Shown here: piece by piece, positions 34,601 through 40,496 of the stretch | Position numbering within the stretch: the first letter of the stretch is position 1 | Layout: each line of letters begins with the position of its first letter | DNA from: Arion vulgaris | Lineage: Eukaryota; Mollusca; Gastropoda; Stylommatophora; Arionidae | Assembly: GCA_020796225.1 (NCBI GenBank) | Contig: CM036755.1 | Span: 64,982,049-65,046,048, forward strand | Direction: 5' to 3' | DNA length: 64,000 nucleotides | Notes under the pieces: generated by a model | What the model was told of the DNA's origin: nothing | Seen by the model: the letters and a program-made list of their open reading frames with translations, nothing else | Databases searched by the model: none | Translations under genes and position numbers: made by a program

Positions 34601-35729
34601 AGGACACATGCATCCGATTTCAAAACAAACCTCCTTAGTCGCCTCTTACGACATGTGTGGTAGGTAACAGGGGTTCTATTCCTTACAAACCAAATTTGGA
34701 CCCTGGTAACCACTCGGGCGTTCACATATACATTAGTTATATCAACTAATTACACCCTTTAGAACAAAATCTTTCTCCCTAAATTATGATACCAGTGGCA
34801 AACCTGAATGCTGACAACAAATGATAGAAGAAAATTAGTCATGAGAGAGATTAACTGTCTACGCAGAATGCTGGGAGTAACGAGAAGAGACCGGTTGAGA
34901 AATTAAGACATCTGGAAAAAAGTGGGTACAACATCAGTACTGAACTTCATCAAGAAAGAACAAATTAAATGGTTGGGCCACATAAGCAGATTACCAACGG
35001 CCAGTGCACCTCAAAGAGCAACGTTGTTCCGATACAATGCATACAAAGCAAAAGGCCGACCACGCCAAAGGTTGACCTCGGAAATAACAGAGGTGACAAA
35101 AGACACTATGAAGCACAATTAGGCCGCGTTCTGGAGATCTCTTCTTATCCTGACGCTGTGCGACAAACCAGGATTGGAGAAAAGAAAGACAATTAATTTT
35201 CAACCTTTTTGTGTATGAAAGTGTATAAGCTTCTTATCACTATATTATAATGCAGATAATAGTATTATATACCTGATAAGACTGATATAATGTACGTAAA
35301 TGAAAGTATGCCATTTTTATCTGCATGTGTAGCGCAATAATGCTAAAAAACAACAGTGAGATAGCAAAAATAATTAATAATTCATATCTCCGCAGCACAT
35401 GATCAATTATATCTTTCTATTTTGTTTTATTACAACAATTACAATGGTTAGCCATAAAGTATAGTAAATATATTTTGAAAACACATTATCATATATGGGG
35501 AAATGTGCTTTTCACATGATGAATATGGATGCTACACGCTCCCTAACAATAACACAATGCACTACCATTGTTATAGCGGTTTAAAACTGGTGAGGGGGAG
35601 GGGAGTTCGAAGACAAACTTTCATTTTCATTAGAAGAGTTAAGGTTGACAAAAATACTAATCCCAAGCGAGAAATGTAAGATATAACAACATATTGAAAA
35701 CCATCTTACCCGTGATTAATATTACTCAT
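1419..35729 (-). CDS. ERICH3: ERICH3-like gene, 5' part (7 coding exons found)
   Basis: Spliced gene read right to left, homologous to vertebrate ERICH3, a cilium-associated protein with a DUF4590 domain (established knowledge; biochemical role poorly defined). The joined exons follow the vertebrate protein in order: an N-terminal segment with YNSLTDAHLTDFF, a helical segment with RLNMSRKEHKKHVKEML, a basic serine-rich linker with RAKSAP, a proline-rich segment with LPQVPLPPKSPRG, then DUF4590 with EQQHCGGNTL and STCCEYRHKQGTRIGG. All introns used are GT-AG. Exons 1 to 5 join in phase; between exons 5 and 6 the phase breaks, so one exon is missing or unrecognised. The gene continues past position 1; no further exon was found in 1-1418. 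The start at 35729 is chosen because MSNINH plus the next exon matches the start of vertebrate ERICH3. Assignment is sequence-based recall, not a search. Confidence 0.88.
1745..1975 (-). repeat. SINE-D, decayed
   Basis: Reverse copy carrying the SINE-D body (ACTCCGTAGCTCCAGCAACA) and a degraded B box. In the ERICH3 intron between exons 6 and 7. Confidence 0.6.
2073..2265 (-). CDS. ERICH3: ERICH3 exon 6 (DUF4590 start)
   Basis: 193 nt, acceptor TTTCTTTCAG and donor GTAAGT. The conserved frame contains YHGTGLSLSREEFDKRQDI then EQQHCGGNTLIVFKDKLEPK, matching the vertebrate QQHCGGENL motif. One base carries over to exon 7 in phase. Confidence 0.9.
2571..2945 (-). mobile_element. LINE fragment, RNase H domain
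   Basis: Encodes FLSDSMSMLRKIETG and MPGHAGVKGTERTDMLAG, typical of the RNase H domain of I/Jockey-type non-LTR retrotransposons. Closely related to the copy at 37090-38190. The flanking 3000-3600 includes more LINE-like debris, with CAPLGIER decoded near 3435-3460. Confidence 0.75.
3650..4140. repeat. Purine-rich tandem array (AAGGGAAAGAGAGGCATA)
   Basis: About 490 bp of degenerate units of roughly 18-20 bp built from GGCATAAGGGAAAGAGA, all purine-rich on the plus strand. Lies beside ERICH3 exon 5, in the interval where an ERICH3 exon is missing. Confidence 0.9.
4187..4392 (-). CDS. ERICH3: ERICH3 exon 5
   Basis: 206 nt between acceptor TTATTCAG and donor GTGAGT. It encodes LDTVALRKYAMIMAKMDQ, a proline segment LPQVPLPPKSPRG and a lysine-serine tail. 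It enters in phase 0, so it can splice directly to exon 4 across 22 kb. It leaves two bases over, which the next known exon does not accept in its conserved frame. Confidence 0.75.
4447..4704 (+). repeat. SINE-B, full length
   Basis: Head CCCGTGTGTTGCAGGGGC, core CATTTCGTAAGAGGCAAC, tail GATATGGAGCGTTTGAAGAA. Followed directly by LINE debris. Confidence 0.8.
4700..5035 (+). mobile_element. LINE 3' end fragment
   Basis: Decodes to VMRKRGLEHIVTTGKIEG and later WHGRASTTEMMANTRDLWR, the C-terminal tail of a reverse transcriptase repeated many times here. Frameshifted and internally duplicated. Confidence 0.65.
5190..5636 (+). repeat. SINE-D interrupted by another repeat
   Basis: A tRNA-like head (GGTGAAGTGGTTAACATGC) occurs at 5190-5227 and again at 5397-5434, with about 169 bp of another dispersed repeat between (a relative lies near 43690-43900). 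The second head continues into a full SINE-D with B box GGTTCGAATCC. Confidence 0.7.
5640..5960. repeat. 32-bp tandem array
   Basis: Repeats of GACTTGGACATACAAACTCA with CAGACAGTCATTCA between, about nine degenerate copies, directly at the 3' end of SINE-D. Confidence 0.9.
6220..6430. repeat. Three tandem copies, about 65-70 bp
   Basis: GGTCAGGCACTTAGTTTAGT followed by GTGGACCACAAACTGGGCAG, repeated three times with CTTCTTC linkers of variable length. Confidence 0.85.
6430..6680 (-). repeat. SINE-B
   Basis: Reverse copy from CTTCTTCGAACGTTCCACG to GGCCGGCAAAACACAG. Confidence 0.75.
6690..6960 (-). mobile_element. LINE 3' end fragment
   Basis: Reverse strand decodes to NKIIRIHKDVALQKNAENPM and KKRRTNDDVLKEACTSRNLI, the same reverse-transcriptase tail family as 29335-29745, with stops. 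Confidence 0.65.
7119..7362 (-). repeat. SINE-A
   Basis: Reverse copy from TTTTGCGTTCGTTCTTTAC to CCCGGTAACCACTCGGG. A truncated SINE-B head follows at 7390-7475. Confidence 0.8.
7641..9079. repeat. 40-bp AT-rich satellite, about 36 copies
   Basis: Unit: ACATAATATTGATATTCCTT plus ATTGTTAAACTTAACTTGTT. Mostly exact 40-bp units, with 39-bp variants lacking one T (TTGTAAAC) in the right half. The open frames across it are by-products of the period. The array sits inside an interspersed element whose single-unit relative is at 13520-13815. Confidence 0.97.
9228..9407 (+). repeat. SINE-B, 5' truncated
   Basis: Begins within the core (GACTGAGGAAGGCGCCTAGG) and ends with GCGTTCGAAGAAGAAG. Confidence 0.75.
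9437..9668 (+). repeat. SINE-D
   Basis: A-box-like AGTGAAGTGGTTAAGTCG, degraded B box, body with GATTGTTGCTAGAGCTACGG. The stretch 9670-10380 has no recognisable gene. Confidence 0.7.
10386..10562. repeat. 88-bp tandem duplication
   Basis: Two near-identical copies starting AGTGACAGCAGTG and ending GCAGAACAAAC. Confidence 0.9.
10693..10944. repeat. 18-bp tandem array, 14 copies
   Basis: Unit TACAAGGTATATTATAAG, nearly perfect, equal to the SINE-B core segment TACAAGGCATGTCGTAAG. A degenerate unit follows to 10975. Confidence 0.97.
11077..11324 (-). repeat. SINE-A nested in SINE-B, with TSD
   Basis: Flanked by the 13-bp direct repeat ACTGGCACAGTGT (11064-11076 and 11325-11337), which is host SINE-B sequence. 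A recent insertion relative to its host. Confidence 0.88.
11410..11480. repeat. (GAA)n tract
   Basis: AAG/AGG triplets expanded from the GAAGAAG tail of the preceding SINE-B. Confidence 0.9.
11585..11800 (-). repeat. SINE-C
   Basis: Reverse copy of a tRNA-derived element: A-box region TAGCGCGTTGGACTACGGG, B box GGTTCAATTCC, body with GTTCGTGGCACCGAACCGAA and a short A-rich tail. Confidence 0.85.
11880..12530 (-). repeat. SINE-E, partly duplicated
   Basis: Reverse copy of the family at 51415-51900 and 63395-63835. GTGCTCCGATCTC and AAGATCTCAT segments occur twice. The head includes the antisense of CGTCTCAAAGGTACTGGGTT. Confidence 0.65.
12610..12862 (-). repeat. SINE-B
   Basis: Reverse copy from TTCTTCTTTGAGCGCTCCAC to GAGCCACGGGCG. 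Confidence 0.8.
12865..13460. repeat. Degenerate tandem repeat, about 150-165 bp
   Basis: CCATTACAAATGTA occurs near 12955, 13248 and 13428 with related flanks (GAATCACTGA, ACACCTTTGGAGTAGG). A Penelope-like terminal fragment in reverse (12965-13060) interrupts the first unit. Confidence 0.6.
13520..13815. repeat. Single-unit relative of the 40-bp satellite host element
   Basis: Shares TATGTTTGATAGAACACT, GGTTATTTATTG and GACATAATATAAC with the flanks of the array at 7641-9079, in the same order and orientation, but with one degenerate unit in place of the array. 13815-14450 has no recognised feature. Confidence 0.8.
14459..15760. repeat. GA-rich tandem array (about 20-bp unit)
   Basis: Unit near GAGAGAAATAGGTAGAAGGA, well ordered up to about 15000, then increasingly irregular with many single-base gaps. 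All purine-rich on the plus strand. Confidence 0.93.
15990..16340. repeat. GAAA-rich array
   Basis: Irregular GAAAGAAAGAAAC and AGAGAGACAGAGAAA units, with a duplication of GAATAAAAGAAACACATAAA near 16196 and 16271. Confidence 0.9.
16479..16678 (-). repeat. SINE-C
   Basis: Reverse copy with B box (antisense GGAATTGAACC) and the CGCTACGAACACGCTGGGC end. Confidence 0.85.
16693..16915 (-). repeat. SINE-D
   Basis: Reverse copy: GTCCCTCTCCGCAGAAATAG, ACTCCGTAGCTCCGGCAGCA, then the antisense of the tRNA-like head near 16860-16915. Confidence 0.75.
16980..17280. repeat. Locally duplicated sequence, unassigned
   Basis: GTTAGATCACCA followed by GCTTTACAG and CTTCTTTAGGTCA occurs near 16970 and 17129, with further weak repeats to 17270. 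No gene seen in 16920-17640. Confidence 0.55.
17639..17897 (+). repeat. SINE-B
   Basis: Head GCCCGTGTGTTGCTGGGGCT, tail GATATGGGGCGTTCGAAGAA. Confidence 0.82.
18600..18830 (+). mobile_element. LINE 3' end fragment
   Basis: Decodes to MMRRGGLEHIVTIGKIEG and GRASTSELIANTKDRDLWRS. One of many copies of this reverse-transcriptase tail in the window. AT-rich repeats with TTCTGATTATCAGAA surround it. Confidence 0.7.
18935..19410 (+). repeat. SINE-H split by SINE-C
   Basis: tRNA-like head GTCTGTAGCTAAAGCGGTTG with a TTCAAAC B box, then a body ending near GATATGCCACGATTTTC. A second, uninterrupted copy in reverse lies at 39858-40092. Confidence 0.75.
19156..19370 (-). repeat. SINE-C nested in SINE-H, with TSD
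   Basis: Flanked by CTAAGTCCTGT at 19145-19155 and 19371-19381. The SINE-H copy at 39858-40092 shows the empty site. Confidence 0.88.
19700..20640 (-). mobile_element. Decayed LINE, reverse-transcriptase C-terminus
   Basis: Reverse strand between 20640 and 20100 decodes, with frameshifts, to KVYPTIVLTT, HCRDRSLH and a glycine-lysine segment VGGQKKRFKDSLKVSLKCF. This matches the tail of a widespread animal LINE. The 19700-20090 part looks like its 3' end with a CT-microsatellite at 19806-19830. Confidence 0.6.
20700..21400 (-). mobile_element. LINE fragment, reverse transcriptase
   Basis: Reverse strand decodes to MRREGLEHLVTIGKM, a fingerprint of the recurring LINE tail, and further right to reverse-transcriptase-like debris including SDGRCITEIRS (near 21130). 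Multiple stops. Confidence 0.65.
21420..22100. other. Unassigned intron sequence with short repeats
   Basis: CATAATGCTTAAACGAA-type segments with TTCCGATTATCAGGATTTCT recur near 21430, 21520 and 21600, and in 18500-19600. The 21900-22100 part resembles another SINE (CATATTTATTGATCATACTC), also near 46150-46200. No gene seen. Confidence 0.5.
22121..22386 (+). repeat. SINE-B
   Basis: Head CACCCGTGTGTTGTCAGGGC, tail GATATGGAGCGGTTGAAGAA. 22390-22920 holds no recognised gene. Confidence 0.8.
22950..23133 (-). repeat. SINE-C, decayed
   Basis: Reverse copy beginning CCAGAAGCACTTGAGCTTC with many small deletions. Confidence 0.75.
23153..23394 (+). repeat. SINE-B
   Basis: Head decayed; core GGCATGTCGTAAGAGGCAAC; tail GATATGGAGCGTTCGAAGAA. 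Lies immediately before the 34/50-bp satellite. Confidence 0.8.
23454..24758. repeat. 34/50-bp satellite array
   Basis: Two modules: a 34-bp one (GAATGTCAGAGGTTGGAACC then TCATTGGTAGAAGA) and a 16-bp one (GATGAATGGTAGAAGA). They combine as 50-bp units, with occasional 34-bp units lacking the second module. Each 34-mer has the near-palindrome GAGGTTGGAACCTC. Copies are almost identical, implying recent homogenisation. Confidence 0.97.
24858..25510 (-). mobile_element. Penelope-like element fragment with GIY-YIG domain
   Basis: Reverse strand 25500-25360 decodes to ESRNIIYAIICKPCNKAYIG then ETGRRLSDRFGQHLRDIR, the GIY-YIG endonuclease of Penelope-like elements. After a frameshift and stop the family tail follows (SSRFALENRLISLYGTL). 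The 3' end holds GATAAAGGCCTTGTTGGTTG and ACTATAGTACTTTGTTTG. Confidence 0.8.
25500..25870. repeat. (AGT/AGC)n triplet tract interrupted by a MITE
   Basis: Degenerate GTAGTAGCAGCAG triplets on both sides of the element at 25673-25827. Confidence 0.88.
25673..25827. mobile_element. hAT-type MITE, 155 bp
   Basis: Terminal inverted repeats: CAGGGGCGGCTCGT at the left, and ACGAGCCGCCACTG (reverse complement CAGTGGCGGCTCGT) at the right. An 8-bp target duplication AGTATTAG sits at 25665-25672 and 25828-25835. The 8-bp duplication and CAG-start termini fit the hAT superfamily. No coding capacity. Confidence 0.9.
26185..26360. repeat. LINE and SINE-B fragments
   Basis: Antisense LINE piece with AGCTATTTCTTGCAGATCCT (compare 49610-49680), then a short reverse SINE-B head fragment (26288-26355). 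Confidence 0.55.
26389..26417. repeat. (GA)n microsatellite beside ERICH3 exon 4
   Basis: About 13 GA dinucleotides ending 18 bases from the exon 4 boundary at 26435. On the ERICH3 strand it is a pyrimidine tract just inside the intron. Confidence 0.9.
26435..26614 (-). CDS. ERICH3: ERICH3 exon 4
   Basis: 180 nt, phase 0 at both ends, with donor GTAAGT. It encodes ESRSRKRDADVLPY, a serine-rich basic linker and KSAPAKKGKHSLSDL, ending in NFEDD. Conservation is weaker than in exons 2-3; placement rests on phase, splice sites and position. Confidence 0.75.
26994..27360 (-). mobile_element. Truncated SINE-B and LINE fragment
   Basis: 26994-27100 is the SINE-B 3' part in reverse. 27115-27350 resembles antisense LINE 3' sequence seen also at 31225, 31755, 47085 and 50875 (CACAGTGTCACGTCAAGAAG; GGAGCAGCATTTCTCTTTGA). 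27360-28280 has no recognised feature. Confidence 0.55.
28284..28770 (+). repeat. SINE-D split by SINE-A
   Basis: tRNA-like head with AGGTTCAAATCCGGGT; the body resumes after the nested element with TTTTTCCAGAGACCCTAGCA. Confidence 0.8.
28364..28610 (-). repeat. SINE-A nested in SINE-D, with TSD
   Basis: Flanked by TTCACGGGTGC (28353-28363) and TTCACAGGTGC (28611-28621), identical except at one base. Confidence 0.82.
28869..29066 (-). CDS. ERICH3: ERICH3 exon 3
   Basis: 198 nt, phase 0 at both ends, acceptor ATTTGACAG and donor GTAAGT. It encodes a charged helical stretch beginning ITKHGEIVSENIYRLNMSRK, followed by MLAQAIVFKSLDLERARQAE. Residues 39-104 of the joined protein. Four tandem 67-bp units abut its acceptor (29071-29335). 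Confidence 0.9.
29071..29335. repeat. 67-bp tandem repeat, 4 copies
   Basis: Units start CAAATAAAGTTGAAAA at 29071, 29138, 29205 and 29270. The first copy forms the branch and pyrimidine region of the ERICH3 exon 3 acceptor. Confidence 0.95.
29335..29745 (+). mobile_element. LINE reverse-transcriptase C-terminal fragment
   Basis: Decodes to EATEMWFYRRIMRIPWTAKM, TKEVLNEVKTQRNLI and FFRHIMRRGGLEHIVTSGKI. The best copy of a LINE tail found about ten times here. Confidence 0.78.
29780..30260 (+). mobile_element. LINE fragment, RNase H and C-terminal zinc region
   Basis: Decodes to IPAHCGISGNERADKVAKQ, then FRLRTGHCRLNHHMHRIKPA, typical of the 3' part of Jockey-like LINEs. Has stops. A relative lies at 58745-59120. 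Confidence 0.75.
30440..30665 (-). mobile_element. LINE 3' tail fragment
   Basis: Reverse strand decodes to MRRGCLEHIVTTGKIKGRRD. CATATATATGCATTAATATAC repeats flank it at 30305-30345 and 30655-30690. The 30700-31000 stretch is otherwise unassigned. Confidence 0.65.
31018..31111 (-). CDS. ERICH3: ERICH3 exon 2
   Basis: 94 nt between acceptor TTTTCAG and donor GTAATA. Its first base completes the glycine codon from exon 1. It encodes YNSLTDAHLTDFFANSRLR and ends in THLKKSGL, matching a conserved N-terminal motif of ERICH3. Confidence 0.88.
31225..31718. repeat. LINE fragment (antisense) and SINE-B (sense)
   Basis: 31225-31440 is antisense LINE 3' sequence; 31468-31718 is SINE-B with core GGCATATCATAAGAGGCGAG. 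Confidence 0.65.
31755..32290. repeat. Second LINE fragment plus SINE-B pair
   Basis: The same arrangement as 31225-31718 (antisense LINE piece followed by SINE-B at 32038-32290). Suggests a segmental duplication rather than two independent insertions. LINE-like antisense sequence continues to about 32360. Confidence 0.65.
32960..33190 (+). mobile_element. LINE fragment, RNase H C-terminus
   Basis: Decodes to RLREMGIDIGMAQKERHTKY and LRWRSEHLWTF, closely related to 37990-38190. Confidence 0.7.
33200..33720 (-). mobile_element. LINE reverse-transcriptase fragment
   Basis: Reverse strand decodes to TSDGRSRSEIKFRIGQAKAA and, further left, HIVTTCKID. Homologous to 29335-29745 and 42330-43085. 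Confidence 0.7.
33715..33954 (+). repeat. SINE-B, head truncated
   Basis: Begins in GGGCCGAAGAGAAGCAAAG; tail TATATGGAGCGTTCGAAGCA. The 33955-34465 stretch has no supported gene. Confidence 0.75.
34471..34720 (-). repeat. SINE-A
   Basis: Reverse copy from TTCTTCTTTGCGTTCG to CACTCGGGCG. Possible short duplication CATATAC at 34464-34470 and 34725-34731. Confidence 0.8.
34830..35190 (+). mobile_element. LINE 3' fragment (second lineage)
   Basis: Decodes to REINCLRRMLGVTRRDRLRN, then NFIKKEQIKWLGHISRLPTA and GRPRQRLTSEI. A different lineage from the HIMRRGGLEH one; relatives at 36290-36480 and 39280-39560. Confidence 0.72.
35710..35729 (-). CDS. ERICH3: ERICH3 exon 1 (20-nt coding part)
   Basis: Encodes MSNINH plus two bases of a glycine codon, followed by the donor GTAAGA. 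Joining to exon 2 gives MSNINHGPLSSYNSL, in line with the start of the vertebrate protein. Only 20 coding bases; any 5' UTR lies to the right. Confidence 0.8.
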
Positions 35730-35960
35730 GATGAATTCTATCACAAAGCAGTTTAGTGAACGGTTCTACATTAATCCAAAACCGCACACGAATGAAAAAC
35801 CCAGTTACAATCTGCAGTTAAATCGTTGAAACGAACTGTTCGCCATTGCAAAACATTCCGTCGTCTGGGAGAGTCACGTGATACAAACTCTATTTCGCGC
35901 CAACTTCACATGACTTGAGACATCCGTGTTTATCAGAATGACGAATCTATTATTATTATT
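35730..35960 (-). promoter_or_regulatory. Probable ERICH3 promoter region
   Basis: Non-repetitive, CpG-containing sequence just upstream of the ERICH3 start, unlike the AT-rich surroundings. It contains the palindromic E-box TCACGTGA (35874-35881) and a loose RFX X-box-like string GTTCGCCATTGCAAAAC (35838-35854). An X-box would fit a ciliary gene, but the spacing is imperfect. Function is inferred. Confidence 0.35.
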
Positions 35961-36289
35961 ATTATCATTTCAGCTCCCTATAAAGTACAGTTAACAGTAA
36001 ACATAGGTCATTCTTTTTTTGTATGTGCTTTTCTTTCTATGTCATTGCATGCCCTATCAAACTTACAATTAATTTCCAGCTCTCTTTTTCATGTATTTTT
36101 GGTCATCCTCTGTTTTTGTATTTTTTGTGGATTCTAGAACACGACCTCCTTGCTATAGTATGTATTAGCTGGTTTCATAATGTATGTTCTATCCAACGTT
36201 AGCGTCTTTTCTTAAGCATTCGTTCTATTTGTGTTTACACAGAGTTCCGTAACTATCAAGATAATACAGATTTATGAATGAAGACAAGG

Positions 36290-37055
36290 AGGGGAGGTGA
36301 TAAATATACTTCAGTACTGGACATCATCAATAGACAAAAACCTAAATAGTTCGGCCACATGAGCATATTATCAACATACCTTCTATCTCAAAGGGCAATG
36401 CTACTCAGTTACAGCGGATACAAGGCAAAGGTCGACCACAGAAATAAAAGAGGCAGTGAAATATATCACATACGACGCACATATATGAGCAGGTTATATA
36501 TATATCTTTTCTTATTCTGACGATTTGATACAAAAATGATTACTTAAAGAAGAAGATTAAAACCAAATACTGGACATACTTATATAGGCTATTATTAATA
36601 TTAAAGACATACAAGGAACATTACAAGCAATATCTCTTTGGTGTGCGTAGTAAACAAGCATAAATCGTAAAAGCCTGCGTAATGTGGTTGAGTATCAATA
36701 AGATCGCTGAAAGTCACAGATATGTGGTTTTACAGAAGACTGCTGAAAATTCCACGAATAGCGTAGAGAACAAATGATGAGGTTTTTAAACATGCTTGCA
36801 CACAAAGAAACCTTATCAAAAGAATAAGAAAGCAATGTTCTTCGGGCATATAAAGCGAAGAGTAGGTTTAGAACGTTTAGTGACAATGGGTAATTCAGGG
36901 AAGGAGATATCTGGAATGCAGAAAGAGAAGATATTGGGTGGTCTGACATCGTGGTTCACAAAAGATCTGCGTCAGAACTGATTAACTGCACCAGGAAGAG
37001 AGAGTTGTGGAAAGACATTATCGCCTACGCCGGCAGACATGGCACTTGATTAATT
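36290..37055 (+). mobile_element. Two LINE fragments
   Basis: 36290-36480 is a decayed second-lineage tail. 36690-37055 decodes to KKAMFFGHIKRRVGLERLVT and ends CHHRRHGT-like, of the first lineage. 35960-36290 is AT-rich and unassigned. Confidence 0.65.
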
Positions 37056-37089
37056 TAAATGATGCGCTCTCCTAACAATTAGTCCTACG

Positions 37090-38190
37090 CAAACAGTGAG
37101 ACTGGAAAGAATTCAGAATGAGGCTATGCGCATCATTCTGGGATGCACAAAAGATACACCAGGAGTGTCAATGCGATTCCTTCTTGACCTCCCAACTATT
37201 GCTAACAGAATTGAAACTTGGAGGGTTTGGTCATATCTAAGAATCAATGCAAACAATGAATATCCTCTCCACGAAGAACTCATTAAGGAGAAAGGGTGTA
37301 GACTCAAGAGAAGCAGATCATGGCTGAGTCAGGCGGAAGATACGCTTAGGAAAATATGTGATCCTTCCGGAATTGAAACAGGAGAGGAAAGATTGCTGTG
37401 CCACCTCAATTTCAGACTGCTTTCATCGTTATTACATCTATTAGGAAAAACTGCGAACAAAATAATCTATCACTGCTAAACGTGGAGGCTCTCTTGAATC
37501 ACATCATCAATGATACAGATGTGGTTATTTACAACGATGGTTCAGTCATTCGCCAATACCGCTGTGCGTCGGCTTTTTCAGCACGTTCAGTGGGAAAAAT
37601 AATAAGAGAGGCCAGTGGGGCCTACGCAACAACCACAAGTAGCTTGACAATGGAGGTTCGGGGGTTACGGAGGCGGTGAACTGGTTGGCATCTCATAATT
37701 ACTCTCGTGTTTTCATACTCAGTGACTCCATGAGCATGATTCGTAAAGTCGAATCAGGTATGGTGAGACGCAACTGGGTGGAGGTACTGGTACAGACAAT
37801 GATCAGAGAAATCACCTTTATTTTTGTCCCTGGGCACGCAGGAGTTAAGCGTAATGAACGAGCTGATAGATTGGCTGGCTTGGCTACAATATCAGAGGGA
37901 GCTGCCATGGATCAAAGTGACATTCTTCACGCATTGAGAGAGTCTTTTCGAACAGAGGAGTTTCAGGGTTGTGAATCCCACTCGCTGACCAGATTGAAAG
38001 AGATGGGTGTCAATATTGGTGCAGCCCGAAAAGAACGACATACTAAATATGCAAAGAGATTGATTAATCAACATCGAACTGGCGTGTTGGGTTGCTGGAC
38101 GCTGCTGGATTTGCTGAGGCGGAGATCGGAGCACCTATGGACATGTCCGGAGTGCTATGATGATAGTCCTCATATAACTGATAACTGATG
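37090..38190 (+). mobile_element. LINE 3' half with RNase H domain
   Basis: Longest retroelement coding remnant here. Starts in the reverse-transcriptase C-terminus (RLERIQNEAMRIILGCTKDT). An RNase H domain follows (VVIYNDGSVIRQY; VFILSDSMSMIRKVESG; VPGHAGVKRNERADRLAG), then a C-terminal CPECYDDSPHIT motif. Small frameshifts near 37450 and 37660 break it into three frames. The 3' end abuts SINE-A. Confidence 0.88.
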
Positions 38191-38257
38191 AATAAGTGGG
38201 GCATGACTGCAATATATGTAAAATGTTTTGTGGTGCTTGACCACAGAGGAAGACCTT

Positions 38258-38507
38258 CTTCTTCTTTGCGTTCGTTCTTTACGACCAATTTTAACCACTC
38301 TTTGTGATATATTTGATCTTTGCCAAGAACGTGCATACGTTGCACATTGGTTTGGTAGGCCCCTAAACGCATAGACTTCTACGCGTTTAGAACACGTGCA
38401 TCCGATTTCATCCAAACCTCCTTAGTCGCCTCTTACGACATGCGTGGCAGGTAACAGTGGTTCTATTCTTTACACCCCAAATTTGGGCCCCGGTAACCAC
38501 TTGGGCG
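38258..38507 (-). repeat. SINE-A
   Basis: Full reverse copy; AGACCTT at 38251-38257 and 38514-38520 may be its target duplication. 38510-39200 is mixed repeat debris. Confidence 0.85.
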
Positions 38508-39204
38508 AGAGAGAGACCTTCGTTTCGCAGGTCTTGAATTTCTTGTACATGTAACGCCGGAGGATCTTCTGACCTGTCCGGACTCGGAATATTGAGGCAT
38601 GTTACTGTCGTTGGATGGAAGATTTGAGTTATTGTCGGGGTGACTTCCCCTCCATTGTCTCATAATATCCGCCTTGATGTGTACCATGAATTTTTGGTGA
38701 GGGTAACCTAATGTGTATTATTCAATGTGACCCCATTCATGTTCGAAATGCCCAGTACTTTTCGGAAGGATCTATTTCAATTGCTCGGACTTTTTTTTCA
38801 TCATCCAAGTCTCACGGGCATACGATACAACGGGCGTGTTCAATGTTCCCAGCACTCTGATTTTGCTGCTGTGTGATTCTTTTTAAAAACTTTTCAATTG
38901 AGAGTTGAAGCAAATCGTGATCTGTTGTTTTAGCCATTCTTGTTAAAACTTATTTACATCATTCGTCACGGATAATACAGTTTGTGTTGACACTTTAGCG
39001 ACGGCCATATGCATTTATGCGGTGCAGGTTGCTTTTGTGGCGGTACGGCTGTTTCATTCTGGAATTAGTTCACACAGGAAACAGTTGTTAGCATTTCGTG
39101 TGATGTTCGCTGGCACAGGAACGTAGCAATTATGGGCTGATTCGTTGAAGTTGGAACGGTACATATGAACTATGAACATTAATTTAAGCTTTCGTGTAAT
39201 TTAT

Positions 39205-39600
39205 GATGATGTGTTGTAAATTATGGGATTGTTTGCCTTCACTTTGGTCTTGTTAATACTTATTTCTACATGGCCAATAACAGCAGCTAATGAGCGGAAA
39301 ATCATAACGACAGAGATGAGGTGTCTTAGAAAAGCTGCAGGTGTGACAATAAGAGACAAAATTAAAAATGAAGAAATCAGAAGAAGACTGGATGTGAAAC
39401 CAGTCATGCAATTCATAAAAGAACAACAGATTAAATGGTTTGGACACCTGACCAGAATGCCCTGGTATCGCCTACCACAGAGAGCCACACAGAAAAAGTA
39501 TAATGAGTACAAGCCAGAGGAAGACCACGCAAAAGATGGAGCGACGGCATCAAGAACAGACTTACGAAAAGGAATATCAGCTTACAAAGTGCCTTTTAAA
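39205..39600 (+). mobile_element. LINE 3' fragment (second lineage)
   Basis: Decodes to ITTEMRCLRKAAGVTIRDKI, then FIKEQQIKWFGHLTRMPWYR. Open over about 130 codons but truncated at the start. Confidence 0.75.
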
Positions 39601-39652
39601 ACAAGCACACACAAGATCACTACGTTTCACCTCCAACACTTCTATAAAGAAG

Positions 39653-39655
<3 letters not shown>

Positions 39656-39698
<43 letters not shown>
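39656..39698. repeat. (TA)n microsatellite
   Basis: About 21 TA units. Confidence 0.97.
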
Positions 39699-39703
<5 letters not shown>

Positions 39704-39857
39704 TATCCAGATAACTTATTCACTAGATGAAACACGTCAACACTCGATGTAAGCGAAAAAAATGTGTTTACAAACTCAACCCATTCACCCTTCAGAGCTA
39801 GCTGATATACTGGCTCGCAGTTTGTTTTAAGCTAATAAAAATGAATGAATGAAAATC

Positions 39858-40092
39858 GTGGCATATCCTTTACAGGACGTAGCCATCAACCACAGTAAAC
39901 GAGTCGTCGATTTTCTAGGCACCACTTATACGTTCAGTATTTTGTCATTGCTTTCTGAACGGTGAAGTCTATTTTACCGTTCGTAAAAATCCACGCCGAA
40001 CAAATTTGCTTCCAAAATATATGTTGCAGAGTTTGAATCAGGTATGCTTGGGTTGTGATCGAGCTCACTACCGCTTAAGCTACAGACGCCCA
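39858..40092 (-). repeat. SINE-H, uninterrupted
   Basis: Reverse copy of 18935-19410 without the SINE-C insertion; contains GTGATCGAGCTCACTACCGC and ends at the head CTACAGACGCC. 40093-40593 is non-repetitive and includes the TAF5L promoter. Confidence 0.8.
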
Positions 40093-40496
40093 CAAAGCTA
40101 ATATACTGGTTCATTAAGCATACATTGCAATATAAATGCTCACAGGGGTTAAAAAATAAAATAATTTACGGAGTGAAAGGGTTAAATTATAACGACATGC
40201 CAATTTTGTTGCTCGAGCCACAGGAGATCGCTAACGGCTAACAAATTTCGTAAGTTATAAACTTTAATAAAATTTACTCAGGTAATTGCATACATTTTCT
40301 CTGTTGGTATGAAATATTAATTATTGATTTTGGAAGAAATTTGCTTAACTATTGGAGTAGAGCACTTTTATTTTGTGTTCACTACGTACTCGTGCGCAGC
40401 GCTTATCATGGTTTGTTCCTCTTCTTTGTGAAAAGCAAACTATTTTTTATTCCCACAAACCGACTCTCAAAAGTTAAACAATTTACTTCCCTTGAA

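Noticed and set aside
37096..38188. Host gene for an RNase H protein
   Set aside because: Frameshifts, related fragments at several loci and the retroelement C-terminal motif identify it as a LINE remnant.
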